Positions 1 to 5,067 of a stretch of 6,796 nt of DNA are shown here, in pieces (the stretch's first letter is position 1; each line of letters begins with the position of its first letter). A program made the translations under genes and the position numbers. The DNA comes from Pyrinomonadaceae bacterium (GTDB taxonomy: Bacteria; Acidobacteriota; Blastocatellia; Pyrinomonadales; Pyrinomonadaceae). The DNA is taken from NCBI GenBank assembly GCA_014379795.1, contig JACMLC010000049.1:1-6796 (forward strand). The letters run 5' to 3'. A model generated the notes under the pieces. The model searched no databases and was not told the DNA's origin. It was given only the letters and a program-made list of their open reading frames with translations.

Positions 1-1
1 C

Positions 2-244
2 AGACCGGGCGATGGCGTCTGGTATATCCTCCAAAGCTCGAACGGAGCGGTGAGCGCACAGGCCTTCGGCACGAGCGGCGACACACCTGCGCCGGGAGAC
101 TATGACGGCGACAGCAAGACCGACCTGACTGTCTTTCGTCCGGGCAATGGCGTGTGGTACATCTTGCAGAGCACAGCCGGATTCCGCGCGCAACAGTTCG
201 GCATAAACGGTGATCGCCCGGTGCCATCGGCTTACGATCAGTAG
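2..244 (+). CDS. C-terminal end of a VCBS/FG-GAP-type repeat protein (5' truncated by window edge)
   Basis: The frame is open from the first bases of the window to a TAG at 242-244, so this is the tail of a longer gene; the GTG at 50 is internal. Two copies of a 45-residue unit are visible, each beginning RPG(D/N)GVWYILQS and continuing through a FG-x-x-GD-x-P segment. The first copy carries the acidic GDYDGDSKTDLTVF segment, typical of calcium-binding VCBS/FG-GAP beta-propeller-like repeats. The second stops at SAYDQ, where the next GDYDGD would begin, so the array ends naturally and is not frameshifted. Such repeats occur in large secreted or surface-attached proteins. The signal peptide and any catalytic or adhesive domain lie outside the window, so the function of the whole protein cannot be told. 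Confidence 0.85.
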   Translation, partial: RPGDGVWYILQSSNGAVSAQAFGTSGDTPAPGDYDGDSKTDLTVFRPGNGVWYILQSTAGFRAQQFGINGDRPVPSAYDQ

Positions 245-263
245 ACTTGTGTAAAAGTCTAAG

Positions 264-346
264 CCACAGAGGACACAGAGAACACAGAGTTGAAAAAGGT
301 GATCGTACCTTGAAATTTTTCTCTGTGCCCTCTGTGCCCTCTGTGG
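264..346. repeat. CACAGAG-nonamer inverted repeat, short gene-less form
   Basis: The left arm (264-289) is three tandem nonamers of the type ACACAGAGR, the first beginning CCACAGAGG. The right arm (321-346) is the inverted counterpart, CTCTGTG-based, and pairs with the left at 23 of 26 positions. The spacer is 31 nt and has no gene. The arms could form a strong hairpin between the surface-protein stop and the vanZ-like start. The left arm is identical over all 26 positions to the left arm of the larger element at 4605-5053. Translated, it yields the 'SHRGHREHR' and 'SVPSVPSV' peptides often seen as spurious N-terminal extensions in predicted proteins. Confidence 0.9.
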
Positions 347-357
347 CAATTATTTTG

Positions 358-873
358 ATGATCGCGCGCAGCGAAAATTTAGAGTCTGAGACGCATGAGC
401 GAAAGAAGCAGCCCGGTCGCTTCTGGCGTTACGCGCCGCTCGTCGTGTGGATGAGCATCATTATCTTAGGCTCGACGGGCGAGCTGTCTTCCGCCAACAC
501 TTCGCGCATCATCCGCCCGCTGTTGTTGTGGCTCTTTCCTGACATCAGCGAAGCGAAAATCCTCCTCGCGCATTTCTGGGTGCGCAAGACGGCGCACTTT
601 ACAGAGTACGCCATCTTTGCGCTGCTGGCCGCGCGTGCTTTCGCCGCTTCGTCACGCGAATGGCTGCGGCGCGGATTCTTTTACATCACCTTGTTGCTCG
701 TCAGCCTCCTTGCTTTCTCAGACGAGTTTCATCAAAGCTTTGTCTCAACCCGCACGGGTTCGATTTACGACAGCTTCATAGACATCGCTGGCGGCCTCTT
801 CGCGCTCATTCTGTATTCAATCTGGAAACGACGAGCGAAGATGAAGGATGACAGGCATGCTATTGAACCTTGA
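358..873 (+). CDS. VanZ-family membrane protein
   Basis: A 171-residue protein from the ATG at 358. It has a short basic N-terminus and four hydrophobic stretches at about residues 26-41, 81-97, 106-121 and 142-156, so it is an inner-membrane protein. VanZ-family hallmarks are RKTAHFTEY (76-84), DEFHQSF (122-128) and the following R-T-G-x-x-x-D-x-x-x-D-x-x-G stretch (132-145). VanZ itself gives low-level teicoplanin resistance by an unknown mechanism; most relatives have no assigned role, so resistance should not be assumed. The frame stays open upstream to a TTG at 247, but that extension is read through the CACAGAG repeat and is probably not translated. No good Shine-Dalgarno precedes 358, so the start is uncertain. 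The last residues (MKDDRHAIEP) are encoded by the arm of another repeat. Confidence 0.85.
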   Translation: MIARSENLESETHERKKQPGRFWRYAPLVVWMSIIILGSTGELSSANTSRIIRPLLLWLFPDISEAKILLAHFWVRKTAHFTEYAIFALLAARAFAASSREWLRRGFFYITLLLVSLLAFSDEFHQSFVSTRTGSIYDSFIDIAGGLFALILYSIWKRRAKMKDDRHAIEP

Positions 874-928
874 ATCGCTCATCTTTAATAGCATCTCCTT
901 CATCCTTCATCCCTCCGCCTTCATCCAA
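840..928. repeat. Heptamer-type (AAGGATG/CATCCTT) inverted repeat at the vanZ-like 3' end
   Basis: A 12-bp arm GATGAAGGATGA (840-851) pairs perfectly with TCATCCTTCATC (900-911). Inside it, ATGCTATT (857-864) pairs perfectly with AATAGCAT (887-894), leaving a 22-nt loop. The right side continues as degenerate heptamers CATCCTT, CATCCCT, CCGCCTT, CATCCAA (901-928). The structure spans the TGA of the vanZ-like gene. It could act as a 3' mRNA-stabilising or terminating hairpin, but it has no T-run and is better called a repeat. It belongs to the same family as 3820-3900, sharing the rarer AAGGCGG/CCGCCTT heptamer. Confidence 0.8.
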
Positions 929-1034
929 CGCCTTTCTCCCCTTCACACGCGCCGCAGTTTTGTGTCATAGTTTGTGGTATCAAATGGTCTTCTCAAAACA
1001 GTTGATAGCGCGAACATCGCATCGCGCGTGAGCG

Positions 1035-1040
1035 TATAAT
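1035..1040 (+). promoter_or_regulatory. Candidate sigma-70 -10 box for the SPFH gene
   Basis: A perfect TATAAT lies 58 bases before the ATG at 1099, in the 874-1098 gap, which otherwise holds only the arm of the heptamer repeat. The expected -35 position (about 1012-1017, GAACAT) does not match TTGACA. A 6-bp inverted repeat GCGCGA / TCGCGC (1008-1013 and 1022-1027) overlaps that position and could be an operator. The assignment rests on the -10 match and the location only. Confidence 0.45.
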
Positions 1041-1081
1041 GTCGGGCGGATGGTAAGATTGCTATCGCGCTTTGCAGCAGA

Positions 1082-1086
1082 AGGAG
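1082..1086 (+). promoter_or_regulatory. Ribosome binding site that decides the SPFH start
   Basis: AGGAG lies 12 nt before the ATG at 1099. It lies downstream of the alternative in-frame TTG at 1072 and cannot serve it, which favours the ATG. The spacing is slightly long. Confidence 0.6.
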
Positions 1087-1098
1087 ATTAAGACAGAG

Positions 1099-2280
1099 AT
1101 GGGAATACTTGATCGCGTTAACCCTTTCAACCAGTTTATTGAGGTCATCGAGTGGCTCGACGATTCGAGCAACACGATGCTCTATCGCTTTCCCGTTAAA
1201 GATCAGGAGATCAAGAACGGCGCGAAATTGACCGTCAGAGAATCGCAGGCCGCCGTCTTCGTTTTTCAGGGACAGGTCGCAGACGTGTTCGGGCCGGGGC
1301 TATACACGATTGACGGTGGCAACACGCCGATTCTTTCTAAGATCGGTGCATGGAAATACGGCTTTAACTCGCCGTTCAAATCCGAAGTCTATTTCGTCAA
1401 CACCAAACAGTTCACAGACCTCAAGTGGGGCACGATGAACCCTGTGATGATGCGCGACGCGGATTTCGGGATGGTGCGCTTGAGGGCTTTCGGCATCTAC
1501 ACGATGCGCGTCTCAGACCCGCGCACCTTTATCAAAGAAGTCGCTGGCACAAACGCTCATTTTGAAACCGAAGACATCGAGGGGCAGTTGAAACGCTCGC
1601 TCGTCAGTGGTTTCACGGATGCGCTCGGCGAAGCGAAAATTCCCGCGCTTGACTTGGCTGCGAGCTATGACGAGCTGGGCAAGATTGCGCGCGATAAGCT
1701 GCGCGAAGAGTTCGCCACGTTTGGCATCGAGCTGACCAAGTTTTTTGTCGAGAACATTTCCCTGCCGCCGGAGGTCGAAGCGGCTATGGACAAGCGCACT
1801 TCGATGGGCGTGCTCGGCGATGCGCAGCGTTACGCGCAGTTTCAGGCAGCGGACGCGATGCGCGATGCGGCGCAGAATCCTTCGGGCGGCGCGGGACTCG
1901 GCGCGGGACTCGGCGCAGGCTTTGCGGTCGGCGGCGCGATGGCGAACGCGATGGGCAGCGCGATGAACCCGCAACAACAACACCAGCAGAACACACAAGG
2001 CGGCGCAGCCACAGGCTCTGCGACCGTCAAGTGTCCGAAGTGCGGCGCGGCCAACGCAGGCTCGCCAAAGTTCTGCAACGACTGCGGCGCGAAGATGGAG
2101 ACGGCAGCGGCGACAGTGCCATGCGTCAAGTGCGGCGCGGAATTAAGAGAAGGCGCAAAGTTCTGCGGCGAATGCGGCTCCAAGCAGGAGAAGCCCAAGT
2201 GTCCGGGCTGTCAGGCAGAAGTTTCTCCGGGCACGAAGTTCTGCAACGAATGCGGGACAAAGATCGAAACCGCCGAATGA
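1099..2280 (+). CDS. SPFH-domain (YdjL/virion-core-protein-like) protein with three C-terminal zinc ribbons
   Basis: A 393-residue protein. Residues 10-235 match the SPFH/band-7-like family related to Bacillus YdjL and the poxvirus 'virion core protein'; recognisable segments are FIEVIEWLDDS, YRFP, GAKLTVRESQ, ADVFGPGLYT, WKYGFNSPFK, FTDLKWGT and RLRAFGIY. A Gly/Ala/Met-rich and then Gln-rich linker follows (about 262-308). Three CxxC...CxxC ribbons complete it: C312/C315/C326/C329, C342/C345/C356/C359 and C368/C371/C382/C385. No signal peptide or transmembrane helix is evident, so it is probably cytoplasmic or peripherally membrane-bound, forming an oligomeric scaffold as SPFH proteins usually do. 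The ribbons may bind protein or nucleic acid; the partner is unknown. It appears monocistronic, with a -10 box upstream and a strong terminator 31 nt after the TGA. The family call is firm, the cellular role is not. Confidence 0.9.
   Translation: MGILDRVNPFNQFIEVIEWLDDSSNTMLYRFPVKDQEIKNGAKLTVRESQAAVFVFQGQVADVFGPGLYTIDGGNTPILSKIGAWKYGFNSPFKSEVYFVNTKQFTDLKWGTMNPVMMRDADFGMVRLRAFGIYTMRVSDPRTFIKEVAGTNAHFETEDIEGQLKRSLVSGFTDALGEAKIPALDLAASYDELGKIARDKLREEFATFGIELTKFFVENISLPPEVEAAMDKRTSMGVLGDAQRYAQFQAADAMRDAAQNPSGGAGLGAGLGAGFAVGGAMANAMGSAMNPQQQHQQNTQGGAATGSATVKCPKCGAANAGSPKFCNDCGAKMETAAATVPCVKCGAELREGAKFCGECGSKQEKPKCPGCQAEVSPGTKFCNECGTKIETAE
1888..1916 (+). repeat. Short in-frame 12-bp tandem repeat in the SPFH linker
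   Basis: GGCGCGGGACTC occurs twice in tandem (1888-1899, 1900-1911), followed by a partial third copy. It encodes Gly-Ala-Gly-Leu steps in the flexible linker. Its length of four codons keeps the frame, so copy-number slippage would change only the linker length. Confidence 0.75.
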
Positions 2281-2310
2281 TAAAGAGATCATAAATCTCG
2301 ACTGACAAAG

Positions 2311-2357
2311 AAAGAACCGGTCTTGCGCGCCTGAGCGCATCCGGTTCTTTTGTTTTT
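2311..2357 (+). terminator. Rho-independent terminator of the SPFH gene
   Basis: A perfect 10-bp stem AAAGAACCGG (2311-2320) / CCGGTTCTTT (2341-2350) encloses a second 5-bp stem TGCGC (2324-2328) / GCGCA (2335-2339). A T-rich tail (TTTTGTTTTT) starts inside the right arm at 2348. The position just after the TGA at 2278-2280 fits transcription from the left. The A-run on the left side could give weak activity in the other direction, but no minus-strand gene ends here. Confidence 0.88.
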
Positions 2358-2365
2358 GTAAAGCA

Positions 2366-2462
2366 GCGGGGGCAAGCCGCCCTTCCTGACCTGCGAAATA
2401 ATATTCATTGAATCATTCAAGCTGCACAGTCTCAAAGGTTGGGAAGAGGGGCTTGCCCCCGC
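2366..2462. repeat. GGGGGCAAGCC / GGCTTGCCCCC inverted repeat (REP- or MITE-like)
   Basis: Two 21-nt arms (2366-2386 and 2442-2462) pair at 19 of 21 positions around a 55-nt AT-richer spacer. The core is GCGGGGGCAAGCC. No open frame of note lies inside. It fills much of the 283-bp gap between the terminator and the beta-ketoacyl synthase; the rest of that gap (2463-2563) shows only a weak AGGGA 10 nt before the next ATG. It is unrelated in sequence to the CACAGAG and heptamer repeats. Confidence 0.75.
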
Positions 2463-2563
2463 CGTCGCTTGAGTTATCTGTCGCCAACTGTTGCGCACAA
2501 TGCTATGCTGAAAGCCACTTCAGAGATAGCTTGATCGTCATCAATCACAGGGATTAACCATTC

Positions 2564-3841
2564 ATGCTCGGACGTTTTAAAAAGCCGCGCCGCGTCTGCA
2601 TCACAGGCATCGGCTGCGTGACGCCGATTGGCATCGGGCGCGCGGCCTTTTGGAGTGCGCTGCAAAGGGGAGAGAGCGGCGTCCGCCTGATAGAAGGCTT
2701 TGATGTCTCGGCTTCGCCGGTCAAGATCGCGGCGCAAGTCGTCGGCTTTGACTGGGAGGCTGAGCTTAATCCGAAAGACCGCAAGCACGTCGCGCGCACA
2801 GTCCCGCTCGCGCTTCGGGCGGCGCGCGAAGCCCTTGATGACGCGAGGCTTCAAACAAGCGATTTGTCTCTGGCCGAGCGGCGAGAGATAGGCGTCGTTC
2901 TGGGGACGGGCGGCGGAGGTTTAGCCTTCACAGAGCAGCAGTACGAATACTGGTACGTTGGCCCCAGACACAAGGCGAGCGTCTACACAATCCCTTCATC
3001 AACGCACGGCGGACTCTCTTCAGAGCTTTCGATGGCGTTTGGCCTGCGCGGTCTCTCGCATATCGTCTCGACGGGCTGCACCAGTTCGACCGACGCGATG
3101 GCTTATGCCGCAGAGCACATCGCGCTCGGTCGTCAGGAAGTGATGCTGGCGGGCGGCGTTGATGCGCCGATTGCTCCCGGCATCCTCGCCGGATTTAATT
3201 TGATGACTGTGCTGACAAATGAGTGGAATGACGAGCCGCACCGCGCCTCGCGTCCCTTTTCGCAAGACCGTTCGGGCATCGTGCTCGGCGAAGGCGCGTG
3301 GATTTACGTGCTCGAAGAGCTTGAGCATGCACAAAATCGCGGCGCGCAAATTTATGCAGAGATAACCGGCTACGGCGCGACGTGCGACGCTTATCATCGC
3401 GTGCGTCTGGCAGAGACGGGCGAAGAGCCTGCGCGTGCCATGTCGCTCGCGCTCGAAGACGCCGGGCGCGTTGCTTCGGAAGTTGATTACGTCAATTTGC
3501 ACGGCACGTCCACGCTGCTCAACGACCGCATCGAAACTCAAGCCTTGAAACTCGCGTTGGGTGAACACGCCGGACACATTCCGATGTCCGCGACCAAATC
3601 ACAGATAGGTCATCCGCAGGGAGCCAGCGGCGCGGCAGGACTCTGTGCGGCCTTGTGCGCCATGCACACAAACATCATTCCTCCGACCATCAATCTTGAC
3701 CAGCCAGACCCGGCCTGCGATCTCGATTACGTTCCGAACCACGCGCGCGAAAAGAGCGTCCGCGTCGCCCTCTGCAACTGCATCGGCTTCGGCTCAAAGA
3801 ACAGCGCGCTCGTCATTGAAAGGATGAAGGCGGAAGGATGA
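2564..3841 (+). CDS. Beta-ketoacyl-[acyl-carrier-protein] synthase family protein (FabF / type II PKS KS-alpha-like)
   Basis: A 425-residue thiolase-fold condensing enzyme, predicted to join an acyl thioester to a malonyl-ACP extender. The catalytic triad is complete: Cys172 in STGCTSS, His313 in NLHGTST and His350 in KSQIGHPQG, with the supporting Lys345. FabF of E. coli is slightly shorter (about 413 residues). The Cys motif TGCTS and segments such as ATCDAYH and ACDLDYVP resemble ketosynthase-alpha subunits of aromatic type II polyketide systems more than housekeeping FabF (TACA[ST]), so a specialised role is likely. The sequence begins directly with the RVCITGIGCVTPIG strand, and AGGGA lies 10 nt before the ATG. 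The last residues (MKAEG) and the TGA come from a heptamer repeat, and the stop overlaps the next start as ATGA. No chain-length factor or ACP is adjacent, so the substrate is unknown. Confidence 0.9.
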   Translation: MLGRFKKPRRVCITGIGCVTPIGIGRAAFWSALQRGESGVRLIEGFDVSASPVKIAAQVVGFDWEAELNPKDRKHVARTVPLALRAAREALDDARLQTSDLSLAERREIGVVLGTGGGGLAFTEQQYEYWYVGPRHKASVYTIPSSTHGGLSSELSMAFGLRGLSHIVSTGCTSSTDAMAYAAEHIALGRQEVMLAGGVDAPIAPGILAGFNLMTVLTNEWNDEPHRASRPFSQDRSGIVLGEGAWIYVLEELEHAQNRGAQIYAEITGYGATCDAYHRVRLAETGEEPARAMSLALEDAGRVASEVDYVNLHGTSTLLNDRIETQALKLALGEHAGHIPMSATKSQIGHPQGASGAAGLCAALCAMHTNIIPPTINLDQPDPACDLDYVPNHAREKSVRVALCNCIGFGSKNSALVIERMKAEG

Positions 3842-3900
3842 AGGATGAAGTAAAGACAAATAGCTCTTCTTTCATCCTTCATCCTTCATCCTTCATCCTT
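3820..3900. repeat. Heptamer inverted repeat forming the synthase/methyltransferase junction
   Basis: The left side has four heptamers in register: AAGGATG, AAGGCGG, AAGGATG, AAGGATG (3820-3847). The right side has four perfect CATCCTT heptamers (3873-3900). A 25-nt AT-richer segment separates them, so a long hairpin can form. The left side holds the TGA of the synthase and the ATG of the methyltransferase (ATGA at 3838-3841). The right side is translated as Phe-Ile-Leu-His-Pro-Ser-Ser steps in the methyltransferase N-terminus. It is the same family as 840-928. Confidence 0.9.
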
Positions 3901-4602
3901 GCTTTTCGTCAGCGCAGCGAAGAGCTTGAGCATCTGGATAAGGGCGACTACACGCCCGAAGAATATGAAGGCTGTCTGGTCTTGCTGCGGCGCATCAATC
4001 GCTTTCTGGGCGATGCGGGCGCGTTGCGACGCTCGCTCCTGGCAGAGGTCGAGCGCGCCGATTTGAAAAGCTTCTCGGTGCTGGATGTCGGGGCTGGTTC
4101 AGGAGAGCTGTTGCGGGTTATCGCGCGGCGGGCGCGTGCGAGCGGCAGGCGCGCAAGGCTGGCCGGACTTGAGCTGAATGCGCGTTCCGCCAGAGCCATT
4201 CTCGAAGAGTCGAAAGATTTTTCAGAGATCAAAACGGTGCGCGGCGATGCTCTAAGATTACCTTTCGCGGATGATTGTTTTGATTACGTCATCTGTTCAT
4301 TGTTCACGCATCATTTTAAAGACCCGCAAGTCGTCGCCGTGCTGCGCGAGATGAAGCGAGTCGCGCGCCGCAAGGTGTTTGTGATAGACCTGCATCGCCA
4401 CCCGCTCGCATATTTTTTGTACACGACAATCGGGAAAATCTTTCTGCATAATCGCCTGATACGCGAAGACGGCGCGCTCTCAATCCTGCGCAGCTTTCGT
4501 CCGGAAGAGTTGGAACAGCTTGCCTCGCAAGCGCATCTGCAAGAGATTCGCTTAGTGCGTCGCTTTCCGTTTCGTCTGGTGTTGAGTGGCAGTTCGAAAT
4601 AA
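3838..4602 (+). CDS. Class I SAM-dependent methyltransferase
   Basis: A 254-residue Rossmann-fold methyltransferase. Motif I is VLDVGAGSGE (81-90), the acidic ribose-binding residue is probably Glu112 (GLELN), GDALRLPF (137-143) follows, and FDYVICSLFTHHF (148-160) is the motif IV region. The C-terminal part (DLHRHPLAYFLY, a DGALSILRSF segment, RRFPFRL) resembles methyltransferases usually found beside polyketide synthases and FAD oxidoreductases in alkyl-pyrone/resorcinol-type clusters; that is recalled family knowledge, not a search result. It probably methylates a product of this gene group. The conserved part starts near RQRSEELE (24-31); residues 1-21 are repeat-encoded and the ATG at 3838 is the only usual start codon in this frame upstream. 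The ATGA overlap suggests translational coupling to the synthase. Confidence 0.87.
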   Translation: MKDEVKTNSSSFILHPSSFILAFRQRSEELEHLDKGDYTPEEYEGCLVLLRRINRFLGDAGALRRSLLAEVERADLKSFSVLDVGAGSGELLRVIARRARASGRRARLAGLELNARSARAILEESKDFSEIKTVRGDALRLPFADDCFDYVICSLFTHHFKDPQVVAVLREMKRVARRKVFVIDLHRHPLAYFLYTTIGKIFLHNRLIREDGALSILRSFRPEELEQLASQAHLQEIRLVRRFPFRLVLSGSSK

Positions 4603-4604
4603 GA

Positions 4605-4635
4605 TTAGCCACAGAGGACACAGAGAACACAGAGA
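4605..4635 (+). repeat. Left inverted-repeat arm of the GxxExxY cassette
   Basis: TTAG followed by three CACAGAG nonamers. Bases 4609-4634 are identical to 264-289. The arm begins two bases after the methyltransferase TAA, so it adds nothing to that protein. Confidence 0.92.
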
Positions 4636-4665
4636 GCGAAGATACAAAAATAAAGGCGGACGCGA

Positions 4666-5031
4666 ATGAGCGATCAACTCACTGAGAAGATAATCGGAGC
4701 TGCTATCGAGGTGCATCGTGTTCTTGGTCCCGGCCTCTTGGAGTCTGTCTACGAGGAAGCGCTCTGCGTTGAATTACCACTTCGGCACCTTCGATTTCAG
4801 CGTCAAGTAGAAGTAGAAGTGAGATACAAGGAGCATATTATTAAGGGACAAAGAATTGACCTGCTAATAGAGAATGAAGTTGTGGTTGAGCTTAAAGCGA
4901 TAGCAAATCTGCCTCATGTTGCTACTGCTCAAACACTCTCATATTTGAAAGCTACCGGTTTAAGGCGAGGACTATTAATCAATTTTGGAGCTTCGCGCTT
5001 AGTTGATGGTATTAAAAGAATTTCTCTGTGA
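4666..5031 (+). CDS. GxxExxY family protein (PD-(D/E)XK nuclease-like)
   Basis: A complete 121-residue member of the GxxExxY family. The signature is GLLESVY (residues 23-29), preceded by the usual IIGAAIEVHRVLGPG helix. The second half has a PD-(D/E)XK-like core, Asp65 (RIDLLI) and Glu75-x-Lys77 (VELKA), followed by Gln89-xxx-Tyr93 (QTLSYL), which resembles the RecB/Cas4-type QxxxY helix. The expected metal-binding and catalytic positions are therefore present. Nuclease activity has not, to my knowledge, been shown for the family and is inferred from the fold. AAAGG lies 9 nt before the ATG. The gene lies wholly between inverted repeats, and its last codons (Ile-Ser-Leu-stop) are part of the right arm. 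Low G+C and more A/T-ending codons than its neighbours suggest separate ancestry. It is unlikely to take part in the surrounding biosynthetic pathway. Confidence 0.92.
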   Translation: MSDQLTEKIIGAAIEVHRVLGPGLLESVYEEALCVELPLRHLRFQRQVEVEVRYKEHIIKGQRIDLLIENEVVVELKAIANLPHVATAQTLSYLKATGLRRGLLINFGASRLVDGIKRISL

Positions 5032-5053
5032 CCTCTGTGACCTCTGTGGCTAA
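5023..5053 (-). repeat. Right inverted-repeat arm of the GxxExxY cassette
   Basis: CTCTGTG-based nonamers ending in GGCTAA, pairing with 4605-4635 apart from three mismatches. It includes the GxxExxY stop codon at 5029-5031. Confidence 0.92.
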
Positions 5054-5067
5054 AATTTCTCTGTGAC
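5054..5067 (+). repeat. 14-bp direct copy of the right-arm start (AATTTCTCTGTGAC)
   Basis: Identical to 5019-5032, which covers the inner end of the right arm. It lies just outside the cassette and contains the GTG start codon of the oxidoreductase. It may be a truncated extra repeat unit or a duplication made when the cassette arrived. Confidence 0.85.

Larger units (their letters stand above)
4605..5053. mobile_element. 449-bp inverted-repeat cassette carrying a GxxExxY gene
   Basis: The 31-bp left end (4605-4635) and right end (5023-5053) pair at 28 of 31 positions. Both outer tips read TTAGCCACAGAGG inwards, and the arms are three CACAGAG nonamers each. Between them lies one complete gene, whose TGA is inside the right arm. 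The interior has about 44% G+C (148 of 340 bases counted over 4681-5020), against roughly 60% in a counted line of the next gene. The cassette separates two genes of one apparent pathway. No transposase is present and no clear target-site duplication is seen, so calling it mobile is an inference from the ends, the composition and the related gene-less copy at 264-346. Confidence 0.6.

Noticed and set aside
264..346. CRISPR-like repeat array
   Set aside because: The nonamers are tandem, without spacers, arranged as inverted arms, and no cas genes are present.
358..873. Calling the VanZ-family protein a glycopeptide resistance gene
   Set aside because: Only family membership is visible; no vanHAX or other resistance genes are near and most VanZ-like proteins have unknown roles.
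1513..1998. Long minus-strand open frame opposite the SPFH gene
   Set aside because: Its residues are Arg/Ala/His-rich antisense reading of a GC-rich gene with clear family motifs on the plus strand; no domain or ribosome site.
2491..2509. Possible extended -10 (TGCTATGCT) before the ketosynthase
   Set aside because: Only four of six -10 positions match and no -35 box is correctly spaced, so it is not supportable as a promoter.
3020..3577. 185-codon minus-strand frame inside the ketosynthase
   Set aside because: It is the shadow of the catalytic core (Cys172 to His313) of a well-supported gene and has no recognisable motif.
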